From contig SVSO01000034.1 of assembly GCA_015064195.1 (NCBI GenBank), positions 1 through 18,179 of the forward strand: a stretch of DNA of 18,179 nucleotides, read 5' to 3'. The notes under the pieces were generated by a model that saw only the letters and a list, made by a program, of their open reading frames with translations, searched no databases and had not been told where the DNA came from. The translations under genes and the position numbers were made by a program. Below are positions 1 to 6,920 of the stretch, piece by piece; within the stretch, counting starts at the first letter, position 1, and each line of letters begins with the position of its first letter. This DNA comes from Oscillospiraceae bacterium (GTDB lineage Bacteria > Bacillota_A > Clostridia > Oscillospirales > CAG-272).

Positions 1-347
1 TGGCGATTGAGCTGCCACGGCCATTCACGGTAGCCGTTGTAGGTGGGATTGTGCTCCCAGTCGATGGCTCCTTCAAAGGTGTACGGAACGCGGCAGGAGA
101 TGAAGGTGTGCGCCATGGCACGCTCAGCCGCTTCCCGAACCGCGTCCGCATTTGCCGCAAGAGCTTCCTTTTTCCCGGCGAGATACTGTCCGGCATCCAG
201 ATGCTCGCGCACATAGGCGGCGAAGATCTTCTGCGCGCCGGCAATATCCCCCTGCTCTGCCAGCTTGGGCAGGCATTGCAGCTCCGGAATTCCGGTATCC
301 AGACAGGCGGTGAAAAATTCTCTGTCACTGAGTCTTGTAGTATTCAT
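1..347 (-). CDS. Heparinase II/III family protein, N-terminal part (runs off the window)
   Basis: Only the first 115 codons are present; the gene continues beyond base 1. The start ATG (347-345) is preceded by GGAGG at good spacing. There is no signal peptide, so the product is probably cytoplasmic. The segment is alpha-helical (about residues 6-85) and ends in FEGAIDWEHNP (91-101) followed by YNGYREWPWQLNR (103-115). That pattern is typical of the N-terminal helical domain of heparinase II/III-type lyases, which cleave uronic-acid-containing polysaccharides or oligosaccharides by beta-elimination. The catalytic Tyr/His region lies outside the window, so activity and substrate cannot be judged. 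It begins 12 bases after the stop of the upstream solute-binding protein gene, so the two are very likely co-transcribed. Another alpha/alpha-toroid lyase family is possible but less likely. Confidence 0.8.
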   Translation of the reverse strand, partial: MNTTRLSDREFFTACLDTGIPELQCLPKLAEQGDIAGAQKIFAAYVREHLDAGQYLAGKKEALAANADAVREAAERAMAHTFISCRVPYTFEGAIDWEHNPTYNGYREWPWQLNR

Positions 348-359
348 GGAAATCCTCCG

Positions 360-1796
360 TCAGTCCAGTGCCGCAGTAAAGCTTTCGATGCTTGCGTTGA
401 TGGCGGAAATATTCTTTGCCAGCTCGGAGGCCAGATTGCCGTTGTGATTCTGCACCATGCGGTAGAGCATCCAATATCCCCAGTCAAAGTAGATGCCCGC
501 ATCGCAGGACAGATTGCCCAGCACCATTTCCAGCATCTCGGCGGATTCGTCATCCCGCAGTGCCTTGGTGGTAACTGCCGTCTCGATGAATGCCGGCGTC
601 ACAAGCTCCCGGCCGTAATAGCCCAGCGCTTCGCAGATGTGACCGGCCTTGTCAAGCTCGGTATTGGTGGCAGGAACCATGAGCCACGAATCCCAGAAGC
701 CGCTCAGCGGCGCGGTATATTCCTCCGATTCCTCCCACTTGGGGAACGGGATCACGCCGAAATCCGCCTCAAAGGTGCGCGCCATATTCATGCGCTGGAG
801 GTTGGTGATCCAGAAAAACAGAGCGTTCCGGTTGATCAGCACATTGGGCCCGCCCTCCTTGAAGCGTCCGTCCTGCATGGCGATCACTGAATCCGTATCA
901 TCGATGATGTCTATGTAATGCTGTACGATGTCCATCACGCGGGGAGAATCCAGCGAGGAGGTGGGAACGCCGTCCGCATCCTTTTTGACCAGCGATTCGC
1001 CGGCCTGATTGATGAACTGCATGATGTTCAGTGCTTCCGTGCAGAAGCCGAAGCTGTCCCGATCCACATTGACCACCGTATCGCCGTCCAGATCCGCCTG
1101 CGCCAGCTTTCCGGTTTCGTGGGCATAATCAATGGTGAATTTTCCCTGCCGCACCACGTCGTACATATCGATGTTGTGGATCTCGGCAAGCTCTTTATTA
1201 AAGAAGGTAATGGTTGCAGAGCCGTTGGTGGTGACGATCATGTCGCCGGTGGCGGACAGCGTTTTGCCCTTAAAGGTCATGGCTTCCACAGACTTTTCCG
1301 CCCACCATTCGTTTGTCAGATCCAGCGTGTCAATATCGGAAAGGGGCACGAGGAAATCCGGCTCGGTGAAGATCTTGGAGGTCAGCTGACCGGGGATGTA
1401 TGCCACATCGAACTCATCATCGCCTGCGAGAATGGTATTTTTGAGCGAGGAAAGATCCTGACTGTTCCGGCCGCCCTCGATCTTGCAGCCCTTGATGTCC
1501 ACATTGTACAGCTCCTCCACGATGCGGTTGCGCTCATAGATGGAGTCGTTGAGCACGTCGCCGTTCTGCTCCTCGATGAACGCAGACTGCATCCAGTCTC
1601 CCACATCATTTTCGGCGATGATGAACGGCTCACCGTTATAATCCGCGTCGGCGGGCGTAAATGCCGGGGCAGTCTCCGCCGGTGTGGTTTCCGCATCGGA
1701 GGCCGCGGTGGTATCCACAGCGCCGCTGCCGCCGCAGGCAGCGAGAGACGCCAGCATACTCGTCAATATCATCAGAATTATCGCATTTTTCGTCAT
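360..1796 (-). CDS. Extracellular solute-binding lipoprotein, family 1 type (SBP1)
   Basis: This 478-residue protein would capture a sugar or oligosaccharide outside the membrane for an ABC importer. It has a lipoprotein signal peptide: MTKN start, hydrophobic core, LAAC lipobox with lipidated Cys21. A Ser/Thr/Ala/Asp-rich linker follows to about residue 52. Motifs shared with the other two binding proteins here are NGDVLND (78-84), AGDDEFD (124-130), WW (164-165), a D235-x-D237-G-D239 loop resembling a dockerin calcium loop, and DFGVIPFP. A ribosome site AAAGGAG precedes the ATG by about 8 bases. The gene lies between an AraC regulator and a heparinase-type lyase on the same strand. No permease or ATPase gene is adjacent, so its transporter must be elsewhere. 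The family assignment is firm; the ligand is unknown, and acidic oligosaccharide is an inference from the neighbours. Confidence 0.9.
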   Translation of the reverse strand: MTKNAIILMILTSMLASLAACGGSGAVDTTAASDAETTPAETAPAFTPADADYNGEPFIIAENDVGDWMQSAFIEEQNGDVLNDSIYERNRIVEELYNVDIKGCKIEGGRNSQDLSSLKNTILAGDDEFDVAYIPGQLTSKIFTEPDFLVPLSDIDTLDLTNEWWAEKSVEAMTFKGKTLSATGDMIVTTNGSATITFFNKELAEIHNIDMYDVVRQGKFTIDYAHETGKLAQADLDGDTVVNVDRDSFGFCTEALNIMQFINQAGESLVKKDADGVPTSSLDSPRVMDIVQHYIDIIDDTDSVIAMQDGRFKEGGPNVLINRNALFFWITNLQRMNMARTFEADFGVIPFPKWEESEEYTAPLSGFWDSWLMVPATNTELDKAGHICEALGYYGRELVTPAFIETAVTTKALRDDESAEMLEMVLGNLSCDAGIYFDWGYWMLYRMVQNHNGNLASELAKNISAINASIESFTAALD

Positions 1797-1846
1797 CGAT
1801 TTTGTCTCCTTTATAATAATTTATAATAATTTTCCCGCAAAATCGG

Positions 1847-1877
1847 GGGGAGGGTACACCTATAGTATACCCTCCCC
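1847..1877 (-). repeat. 10-bp perfect dyad overlapping the SBP1 promoter
   Basis: GGGGAGGGTA (1847-1856) and TACCCTCCCC (1868-1877) are perfect inverted copies with an 11-base spacer. On the minus strand the first-transcribed arm reaches into the -10 box and the second arm lies just past the predicted start point. It could be a terminator-like hairpin for read-through from the upstream AraC gene, or an operator. The U-run after it is poor (CCGATTTT), so termination would be weak. Confidence 0.6.
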
Positions 1878-1892
1878 TGCAAGCTTTGTAAA
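1864..1892 (-). promoter_or_regulatory. Promoter of the SBP1-heparinase operon
   Basis: On the minus strand, -35 TTTACA (1892-1887), a 17-base spacer and -10 TATACT (1869-1864) give a good sigma-A promoter with a predicted start near 1857. The leader to the ATG at 1796 is about 60 bases. The -10 overlaps the dyad at 1847-1877. Confidence 0.65.
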
Positions 1893-1927
1893 TGTGTTTT
1901 CATCAGATATTTTTTTCGATGTGGTAA

Positions 1928-2746
1928 TTACATACGCCTTGTTTCGATCCGGTGTTCCGGCATCGCACCCACATCCTTTGCCATCCGCCGGTAATCCGTG
2001 GGTGACAGTCCCGTCTGCTGATGGAACACGCGGGAGAAATAGAACCGGTCGCAGAAGCCCGCCCCCTCGGATACCTCCTTGATGGAAAGCTCCGATTCCG
2101 AAAGCATCCGCTTCGCCGCTTCGATATGCTCCTGCAATGCCCATTCGCTGATAGCCATTCCCGTCTCCCGCTTGAACAGCTCCGAGCAGTAGGACGGCGC
2201 AAGATGCACCCTCCCGGCGATATCCTCCACTGTCATGCGTCGGGACAGATCATCCAAAATGACCCGCTTCATCTGCGTGACATGGGGATTTTCCGCCGGT
2301 TTTTCCACCGGCTGATTGAGCCGCAGAAGCTCACATACCGCCAGCGCAAGCAGGGCATCGCTTCTCTCCTGCCAGAACTGCTCTTTCGCGCCGTATGTGG
2401 CGATCATCCGCCGCAGGGCAATGTCAAGCTCCGCAGAACGGGTATGCTTCACACAGTGCTCCAGCGGAAGCGGCTTTTCACCGCCGGCGTAATCGAAATT
2501 GATGGCCGTGTAGAAGACCGGTGCGGTGCAGGCCTTCCGATCGCGCAGCATTCCCTTGGGGCAGTAATAAGCCTCACCCGCACGGACGGTCAGCGGCTCT
2601 CCGTCCACCATATAGGTGAATTCTCCCTCATACACGATCGTCAGATCATGACTCTGGGCAATCTCATACCGCTCCGCCGACTGCCTGCGGACATGGAGCA
2701 GATATTCGATGCGGAAATTATGATATGGTTCCGGACTCTTTGACAT
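1928..2746 (-). CDS. AraC family transcriptional regulator (AraC-1)
   Basis: This is a 272-residue regulator. The N-terminal half is a cupin-like sensor (about 8-100, with YMVDGEPLTVRAGEAYYCPKG). The C-terminal AraC/XylS DNA-binding domain (about 155-255) has two helix-turn-helices: MTVEDIAGRVHLAPSYCSELFK (171-192) and the region around SIKEVSEGAGFCDRFYFSRVF (221-241), followed by the family signature GLSPTDYRR. An in-frame ATG lies 45 bases upstream at 2791, but a TATAAT -10 box overlaps it, so that codon is not in the mRNA. The start chosen here has AGCAGGTG just upstream. It is divergent from uxuA and upstream of SBP1 and the lyase on the same strand, so it probably activates one or both in response to a sugar. 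The ligand cannot be read from the sequence. Confidence 0.9.
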   Translation of the reverse strand: MSKSPEPYHNFRIEYLLHVRRQSAERYEIAQSHDLTIVYEGEFTYMVDGEPLTVRAGEAYYCPKGMLRDRKACTAPVFYTAINFDYAGGEKPLPLEHCVKHTRSAELDIALRRMIATYGAKEQFWQERSDALLALAVCELLRLNQPVEKPAENPHVTQMKRVILDDLSRRMTVEDIAGRVHLAPSYCSELFKRETGMAISEWALQEHIEAAKRMLSESELSIKEVSEGAGFCDRFYFSRVFHQQTGLSPTDYRRMAKDVGAMPEHRIETRRM

Positions 2747-2789
2747 ATTACACCTGCTCTCTGTAATCCCGGATGGATTTGATACATTC

Positions 2790-2818
2790 ATTATACATCA
2801 TCCCGGCGGAAAAATCAA
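2790..2818 (-). promoter_or_regulatory. Promoter of AraC-1
   Basis: On the minus strand, TTGATT (2818-2813), a 17-base spacer and a perfect TATAAT (2795-2790). Predicted start is near 2783, which leaves the ATG at 2746 as the first usable start codon. Confidence 0.75.
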
Positions 2819-2838
2819 TCGGCATCCGCAAAAAACTG

Positions 2839-2867
2839 TTGCATTTTCAAGGAAACTGTGGTATAAT
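2839..2867 (+). promoter_or_regulatory. Promoter of uxuA
   Basis: TTGCAT (2839-2844), a 17-base spacer and a perfect TATAAT (2862-2867). It is divergent from the AraC-1 promoter, with only 20 bases between the two -35 boxes, so one bound regulator could control both. The leader is about 57 bases. Confidence 0.7.
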
Positions 2868-2930
2868 AGGGGTGGAGTGACAATCGTACACTTAAAACCG
2901 TGTATCCACACGCTTTCAAGGAGGAAACTT

Positions 2931-4013
2931 ATGCCAATGCAAATGACATTCAGATGGTACGGCGAAGGCAACGACCGCATTAAACTGTCTGATATCAAGC
3001 AGATCCCCGGTGTAACGGGAATTGTCTGGGCTCTGCATCACAAGATGCCGGGCGAGGTTTGGGAAGTCGAGGAGATCGCCGAGGTCAAGCGCCAGCTTGA
3101 TGAGTACGGCTTCAACATGGATGTTGTCGAATCCGTAAATGTTCACGACGATATCAAGATCGGTCTGCCCACCCGCGACGGTTATATCGAAAACTACAAA
3201 ACCACCATCCGCAATCTTTCCAAGTTCGGTGTCAAGGTGATTTGCTACAACTTCATGCCGATTTTCGACTGGACGAGAAGCAATCTGTTCCATCCCGTAG
3301 GCGATGGTTCCACCGCGCTTTTCTATGAGAAGAATATGATTCAGGATGACTACAACGCCATGGCGAAATACATTCTGGATTTCACCGAAAAATACAATAT
3401 GTCCTTCCCCGGCTGGGAGCCTGAGCGTATGGCGAAGCTGGATGAGCTGTTCAAGGCTTACGAGGGCATCGACCACGAAAAGCTGTGGGCAAACCTCAAG
3501 TATTTCTTAGAAGCCATCATGCCCACCTGCCGCGAGTGCGACATCAAAATGGCCATCCACATGGACGATCCGCCGTGGGATATCTTCGGACTTCCGCGTC
3601 TGCTCATCAATGAGGAAAACATCGACCGCTTCCTCAGAATGGTGGACGATGAGTACAACTGCCTCACCCTCTGCTCCGGCAGCCTGAATGCGGATCCCAA
3701 CAACAATGTTGCGGATATCGTCCGCAAGCACTGCGACCGCATTGCATTTGCCCACATCAGAAACGTGAAGCATTTCGAGAACGGCGACTTCTCCGAAGCA
3801 AGCCACAGAGACTGCGACGGCGATACCGGCATTCTTGAGATCCTCAAGGCGTACCACGACTGCGGCTTCGAGGGCTATATCCGCCCTGACCACGGCAGAC
3901 ACCTCTGGAATGAAGGCCCCGGCAATGTCCGCCCCGGCTACGGACTGTACGACCGCGCCCTCGGCATCATGTATATGCTGGGCGTATGGGACAGTCTCGA
4001 CAAGTTCAACTGA
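2931..4013 (+). CDS. uxuA: Mannonate dehydratase
   Basis: This 360-residue enzyme dehydrates D-mannonate to 2-keto-3-deoxy-D-gluconate in the cytoplasmic glucuronate pathway. The TIM-barrel sequence carries the family landmarks: ALHHKMPGEVW near the N-terminus, AIHMDDPPWDIFGLPR (208-223), LCSGSL (247-252), FAHIRNVK (273-280), RPDHGRHLWNE (318-328) and RPGYGLYDRALG (334-345). His210, Cys248, His275 and Asp320 fit the metal-binding set, and His321 and Tyr337 the catalytic pair, described for the Streptococcus enzyme; the correspondence is by motif, not by alignment. The open frame continues upstream to an ATG at 2877, but AAGGAGG lies directly before 2931. Length suits the Gram-positive type, shorter than the E. 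coli enzyme. It is monocistronic with its own promoter and terminator; uxaC, uxuB, kdgK and kdgA are not in the window. Confidence 0.96.
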   Translation: MPMQMTFRWYGEGNDRIKLSDIKQIPGVTGIVWALHHKMPGEVWEVEEIAEVKRQLDEYGFNMDVVESVNVHDDIKIGLPTRDGYIENYKTTIRNLSKFGVKVICYNFMPIFDWTRSNLFHPVGDGSTALFYEKNMIQDDYNAMAKYILDFTEKYNMSFPGWEPERMAKLDELFKAYEGIDHEKLWANLKYFLEAIMPTCRECDIKMAIHMDDPPWDIFGLPRLLINEENIDRFLRMVDDEYNCLTLCSGSLNADPNNNVADIVRKHCDRIAFAHIRNVKHFENGDFSEASHRDCDGDTGILEILKAYHDCGFEGYIRPDHGRHLWNEGPGNVRPGYGLYDRALGIMYMLGVWDSLDKFN

Positions 4014-4029
4014 TTCTGACATCACGCAT

Positions 4030-4066
4030 AACAGGCACTGCACAAACCGTGCAGTGCCTGTTTTTT
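4030..4066 (+). terminator. Rho-independent terminator of uxuA
   Basis: CAGGCACTGCAC (4032-4043) pairs perfectly with GTGCAGTGCCTG (4049-4060) around an AAACC loop, followed by six T. It begins 16 bases after the uxuA stop. Confidence 0.95.
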
Positions 4067-4106
4067 CGACAGTGGAGCATCCTAAAGAAGCCTGCTTTTT
4101 CCGGAA

Positions 4107-4120
4107 TTTTTGCGCAAAAA
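4107..4120. promoter_or_regulatory. 14-bp perfect palindrome upstream of a -35 box
   Basis: TTTTTGCGCAAAAA is a perfect palindrome ending 3 bases before the TTGACA box of the next gene. The position suits an operator, or an A/T-rich UP-like element. No known regulator can be assigned. Confidence 0.45.
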
Positions 4121-4123
4121 ATA

Positions 4124-4153
4124 TTGACAAAACTGCCGTTTTCATGATATAAT
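4124..4153 (+). promoter_or_regulatory. Consensus promoter of the secreted repeat protein gene
   Basis: Perfect TTGACA (4124-4129), an 18-base spacer and perfect TATAAT (4148-4153). Predicted start is near 4160. This excludes the ATG at 4154 as a start codon. Confidence 0.85.
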
Positions 4154-4183
4154 ATGTTAGATTTTATAAAACGGAGGTTTTCA

Positions 4184-6061
4184 ATGAAACACATCGTTAA
4201 AATTCTCATGACAATGGCAATCATCGCCCTGCTTGCGGTTGGCGCAAGTGCGATCACAGAGTCGGAGCTGACCGCCAATGGCTACACCGATGGCGGCGAC
4301 ATTACGAATACCGGCTATGCTTATATCGACGGCTCGCTTCCCACGGCCAAGAAATACTACACCGCAGGCAGCGGTTTTCTCACCGCCGAAGCTTCCAGCG
4401 GCAGTCTCCTCGTCACGCTCTATGACGCGACCATCAATGTGAACACGGATGTGACCACGGGCGACGACAATTGGTACGGCATTTACTGCGAAGATTACCC
4501 TCTCATCGTTGAACTGAACGGCACGAACAGCATCACCGTGAAGCCCGATAACAGCATCGGACTCGGATACGGCATTTACAATGACAGCACTGATATCACC
4601 ATTCACGGCAATGGAGGCGGAAGCCTTGCCATCGCTGCAACCCAGGACGGTATCGGCGGCAAAGGCGCTGTCACCATCGATAGCTGCACCCTCACGCTGG
4701 ATTCGCCGTTTGATATCTATTTATATAATGCCTCCACCATCACCATCAAAGATTCCACTGTGACCGGCAAGTCCTATTTCTATGCGAATCAGCTTATTAC
4801 CCAGAACAGCTCGGTTTTGGTCCCCAGATTTTTCGATAACTATGGAAATGCCACGATCCTTTCTGACTACACCATCGACGACTATACGACATCTTCCAGC
4901 AATGATCTGACCATCACCTCCGGCGTTACCTTAACCGTGGATGATGGCGGCAAACTTAAACTGGATGGCGACCTCATCCTTGAATCCGGCGCATCGGTTG
5001 TCAACAACGGCACTATTCTTTTCTACAGCGATCTCACCTACGACGAGATCAGCAGTCTGGGCATCACCGGCACAGGCATGATCTATCTGGATTCGACCGG
5101 CGCTCATTATGATAGCCTCGGCAATGTATACAACTTTGTTGACACCCTCACCCTCAGATATTTTGATGATGCCGGTTCTTGTTACACGTGGGATTACGAT
5201 ACACAGACCCTGACACTGGAGGACGGATTCCACTGCACGGATGATATCGACTTCCGCGTTGACGGCGATGTGACCGTTATCGTGAAGGGCGAAGCCTATG
5301 TGGAAGACGATTTTGAGAACGACGATCCTTCCACCGATATCACCATCACCGGCGGCGGCACGCTGACAGTTGACGGCGACATTGAGATCGAACACGAGGA
5401 TCATGACACTTCCCTCACCATCGCGGCCGGCACTACGGTCATCACAAACGAGGAAATGGAAGTTGACAATCTCTATCTCTACGGCACGCTGGAGGTTTAC
5501 AACGACAACGAGAACGAAGCCATCGAAATCAACGACAGAATGATCGTCGGAAGCGATGCCACCCTCATCATCTCTCAGGAATACGATGAATACCAGGCGA
5601 TCGTTTTCTACAACGAGCTGAATCGTCCCACAAGCCAGCTGTTCAGCGGCATGAATGCGACCCTCGCTGCCGGAGAGGATGAATTCGGAACCTCGATTTA
5701 CTTCCTTGCGGACAAATCGGGCAATATCCTCTATGAGATCGGCGTGGAGGATGACAACAATCTGTTCGGCGGCACGAATTTCATGGCGATGATCGTGCTG
5801 TGGCGCATGAGCCAGCGGTACGCAGTGGACGTGGACGTGGAAGGCTTGGGCACGGTTGACGTTGCCGGCGCGGATGAAACGGACGGTGCGCTCACTGCAA
5901 AGTGGAGCACCGATGTTGACTTCACCGCAACGCCCGCTGACGGCTGGGAGCTGTCCGACATCAAGGTTGACGGCGAGTCCGTAGCCATCGACAATTTCCG
6001 CATCAACAACATCAAGAAAAATCACGCCATCACCTTCGTTTTCACCGAAATCGCGGCATAA
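4184..6061 (+). CDS. Secreted beta-rich repeat protein with C-terminal InlB-like repeat
   Basis: The product is 625 residues with a classical signal peptide: MKHIVK, hydrophobic core to about residue 20, probable cleavage after ASA near residue 23. The body is rich in Thr, Asp, Gly and short beta-strand units such as DITIHGNGGGSLAI, GAVTIDSCTLTLDS, DLTITSGVTLTV and DITITGGGTLTVDGDIEI, suggesting a beta-helix or stacked beta-sandwich surface. The unit YTWDYDTQTLTLEDG resembles the WxYDxxTxTLTL motif of putative carbohydrate-binding repeats in clostridial exoproteins. The last 81 residues match the divergent InlB B-repeat pattern (GLGTV...ATPADGWELSDIKVDGESV...NHAITFVF). No LPXTG, SLH or choline-binding anchor is seen, so it is probably released or loosely held. 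The start is set by CGGAGG before 4184 and by the promoter. Function is unproven; adhesion or glycan binding is an inference. Confidence 0.85.
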   Translation: MKHIVKILMTMAIIALLAVGASAITESELTANGYTDGGDITNTGYAYIDGSLPTAKKYYTAGSGFLTAEASSGSLLVTLYDATINVNTDVTTGDDNWYGIYCEDYPLIVELNGTNSITVKPDNSIGLGYGIYNDSTDITIHGNGGGSLAIAATQDGIGGKGAVTIDSCTLTLDSPFDIYLYNASTITIKDSTVTGKSYFYANQLITQNSSVLVPRFFDNYGNATILSDYTIDDYTTSSSNDLTITSGVTLTVDDGGKLKLDGDLILESGASVVNNGTILFYSDLTYDEISSLGITGTGMIYLDSTGAHYDSLGNVYNFVDTLTLRYFDDAGSCYTWDYDTQTLTLEDGFHCTDDIDFRVDGDVTVIVKGEAYVEDDFENDDPSTDITITGGGTLTVDGDIEIEHEDHDTSLTIAAGTTVITNEEMEVDNLYLYGTLEVYNDNENEAIEINDRMIVGSDATLIISQEYDEYQAIVFYNELNRPTSQLFSGMNATLAAGEDEFGTSIYFLADKSGNILYEIGVEDDNNLFGGTNFMAMIVLWRMSQRYAVDVDVEGLGTVDVAGADETDGALTAKWSTDVDFTATPADGWELSDIKVDGESVAIDNFRINNIKKNHAITFVFTEIAA

Positions 6062-6147
6062 GATCCCGTATCTCATCCTGTCGCCCCCCATGGAGAATGC
6101 CGGCCAGTGATTGTCGCTTGCCGGGCGACCACCTCCTTGGCAGATTA

Positions 6148-6156
6148 TGCTATAAT
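6148..6156 (+). promoter_or_regulatory. Extended -10 promoter of the VWA gene
   Basis: TGCTATAAT is a perfect -10 with the TGn extension. No good -35 is found at 16-18 bases upstream; TTGGCA at 6137 is too close. Predicted start is near 6163, giving a leader of about 45 bases. Confidence 0.6.
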
Positions 6157-6196
6157 ATGACTGTAAGGTAAACAAACCGAGCAGTCATATTTTTTT
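6154..6196 (+). terminator. Terminator-like hairpin whose left arm overlaps a promoter -10
   Basis: AATATGACTG (6154-6163) and CAGTCATATT (6182-6191) form a perfect 10-bp inverted repeat with an 18-base loop, and a T7 run ends at 6196. No other terminator follows the secreted-protein gene ending at 6061, so it may end that transcript. The stem is A/T-rich and the loop long, so strength is uncertain. Transcripts from the TGCTATAAT promoter would start at about the end of the left arm and so could not form the hairpin. Confidence 0.5.
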
Positions 6197-6207
6197 GGAG
6201 GTACAGC

Positions 6208-6849
6208 ATGAACAACATCACAGAAATCGTATTTATCCTTGACAAGAGCGGTTCCATGGCAGGGCTGGAGGCGGACACCATCGGCGGCTTCAACGCGATG
6301 ATCGACAAACAGCGCAGGCTGGAGGGCGACACGTGGGTATCCACCGTCCTGTTCGACAACGAGTCCACCGTGCTCCACGACCGCGTGAAGCTGGAGCGCA
6401 TCCCGAACATGACCGACCGCGACTACACCGTGGGCGGATGCACGGCGCTTCTCGATGCGGTGGGCGGCGCGATCCGTCACATCGGCAACATCCACAAATA
6501 TGCACGGCCCGAGGATGTGCCGGCGAAGACCATGTTCGTCATCACCACCGACGGCATGGAAAACGCCAGCCGGCGGTATGATTACGAAGCCGTGCGGAAA
6601 ATGATCGAAGTGCAGAAGGAGCGGGGCTGGGAATTTCTCTTCCTCGGTGCAAACATTGATGCGGCGGCGGAAGCAAAGCGGTTCGGCATCGATGAGACGC
6701 ACGCGGCAAACTATCACTGCGACAAGGCGGGAACTGCGCTCAACTACGAGGCGGTATCGGATGCCATCGCAAACGTGCGGCGCGGCAAAAAGCTGAGCGC
6801 GCGCTGGAAAGCGAGAATTGACGAGGATTATCAGAGCCGTTCGCGGTGA
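6208..6849 (+). CDS. Small cytoplasmic von Willebrand factor A (VWA) domain protein
   Basis: The 213-residue protein is almost entirely one VWA (Rossmann-like) domain. The metal-ion-dependent adhesion site is complete: DKSGSM (Asp12, Ser14, Ser16), Thr79 in GGCTALLDA and Asp115 in ITTDGMEN. No signal peptide or membrane segment is present, so it acts inside the cell, probably in metal-dependent protein binding. The last 20 residues are basic and charged (RRGKKLSARWKARIDED). GGAGG lies 7 bases before the ATG. It has its own promoter, and a strong hairpin follows at 6879. VWA proteins often pair with a MoxR-type AAA ATPase, but none is nearby. The partner and process are unknown. Confidence 0.9.
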   Translation: MNNITEIVFILDKSGSMAGLEADTIGGFNAMIDKQRRLEGDTWVSTVLFDNESTVLHDRVKLERIPNMTDRDYTVGGCTALLDAVGGAIRHIGNIHKYARPEDVPAKTMFVITTDGMENASRRYDYEAVRKMIEVQKERGWEFLFLGANIDAAAEAKRFGIDETHAANYHCDKAGTALNYEAVSDAIANVRRGKKLSARWKARIDEDYQSRSR

Positions 6850-6873
6850 TGGGAATCCATCCGCTCCAAGAGG

Positions 6874-6906
6874 AAAAAGATCCCTCCCATTTGCATGGGA
6901 GGGATC
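6874..6906 (-). terminator. Terminator between the convergent VWA and SBP2 genes
   Basis: GATCCCTCCCAT (6879-6890) pairs perfectly with ATGGGAGGGATC (6895-6906) around a TTGC loop. On the minus strand the stem is followed by five T, fitting the end of SBP2, which stops at 6921. On the plus strand only GTTT follows, so it probably works less well for the VWA gene. Confidence 0.88.
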
Positions 6907-6920
6907 GTTTCGCTTTGCGA

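Noticed and set aside
51..1826. Long plus-strand open frames at 51-890 and 918-1826
   Set aside because: They lie opposite the heparinase and SBP1 genes, which carry lipobox, family motifs and ribosome sites on the minus strand.
2868..2930. Possible riboswitch in the uxuA leader
   Set aside because: Only a weak TACAC/GTGTA stem in a leader of about 57 bases; too short and without any known aptamer core.
4931..6175. 414-codon minus-strand open frame opposite the secreted repeat protein
   Set aside because: Composition is a mirror of the repeat gene, and the plus-strand frame has a signal peptide, promoter and ribosome site.
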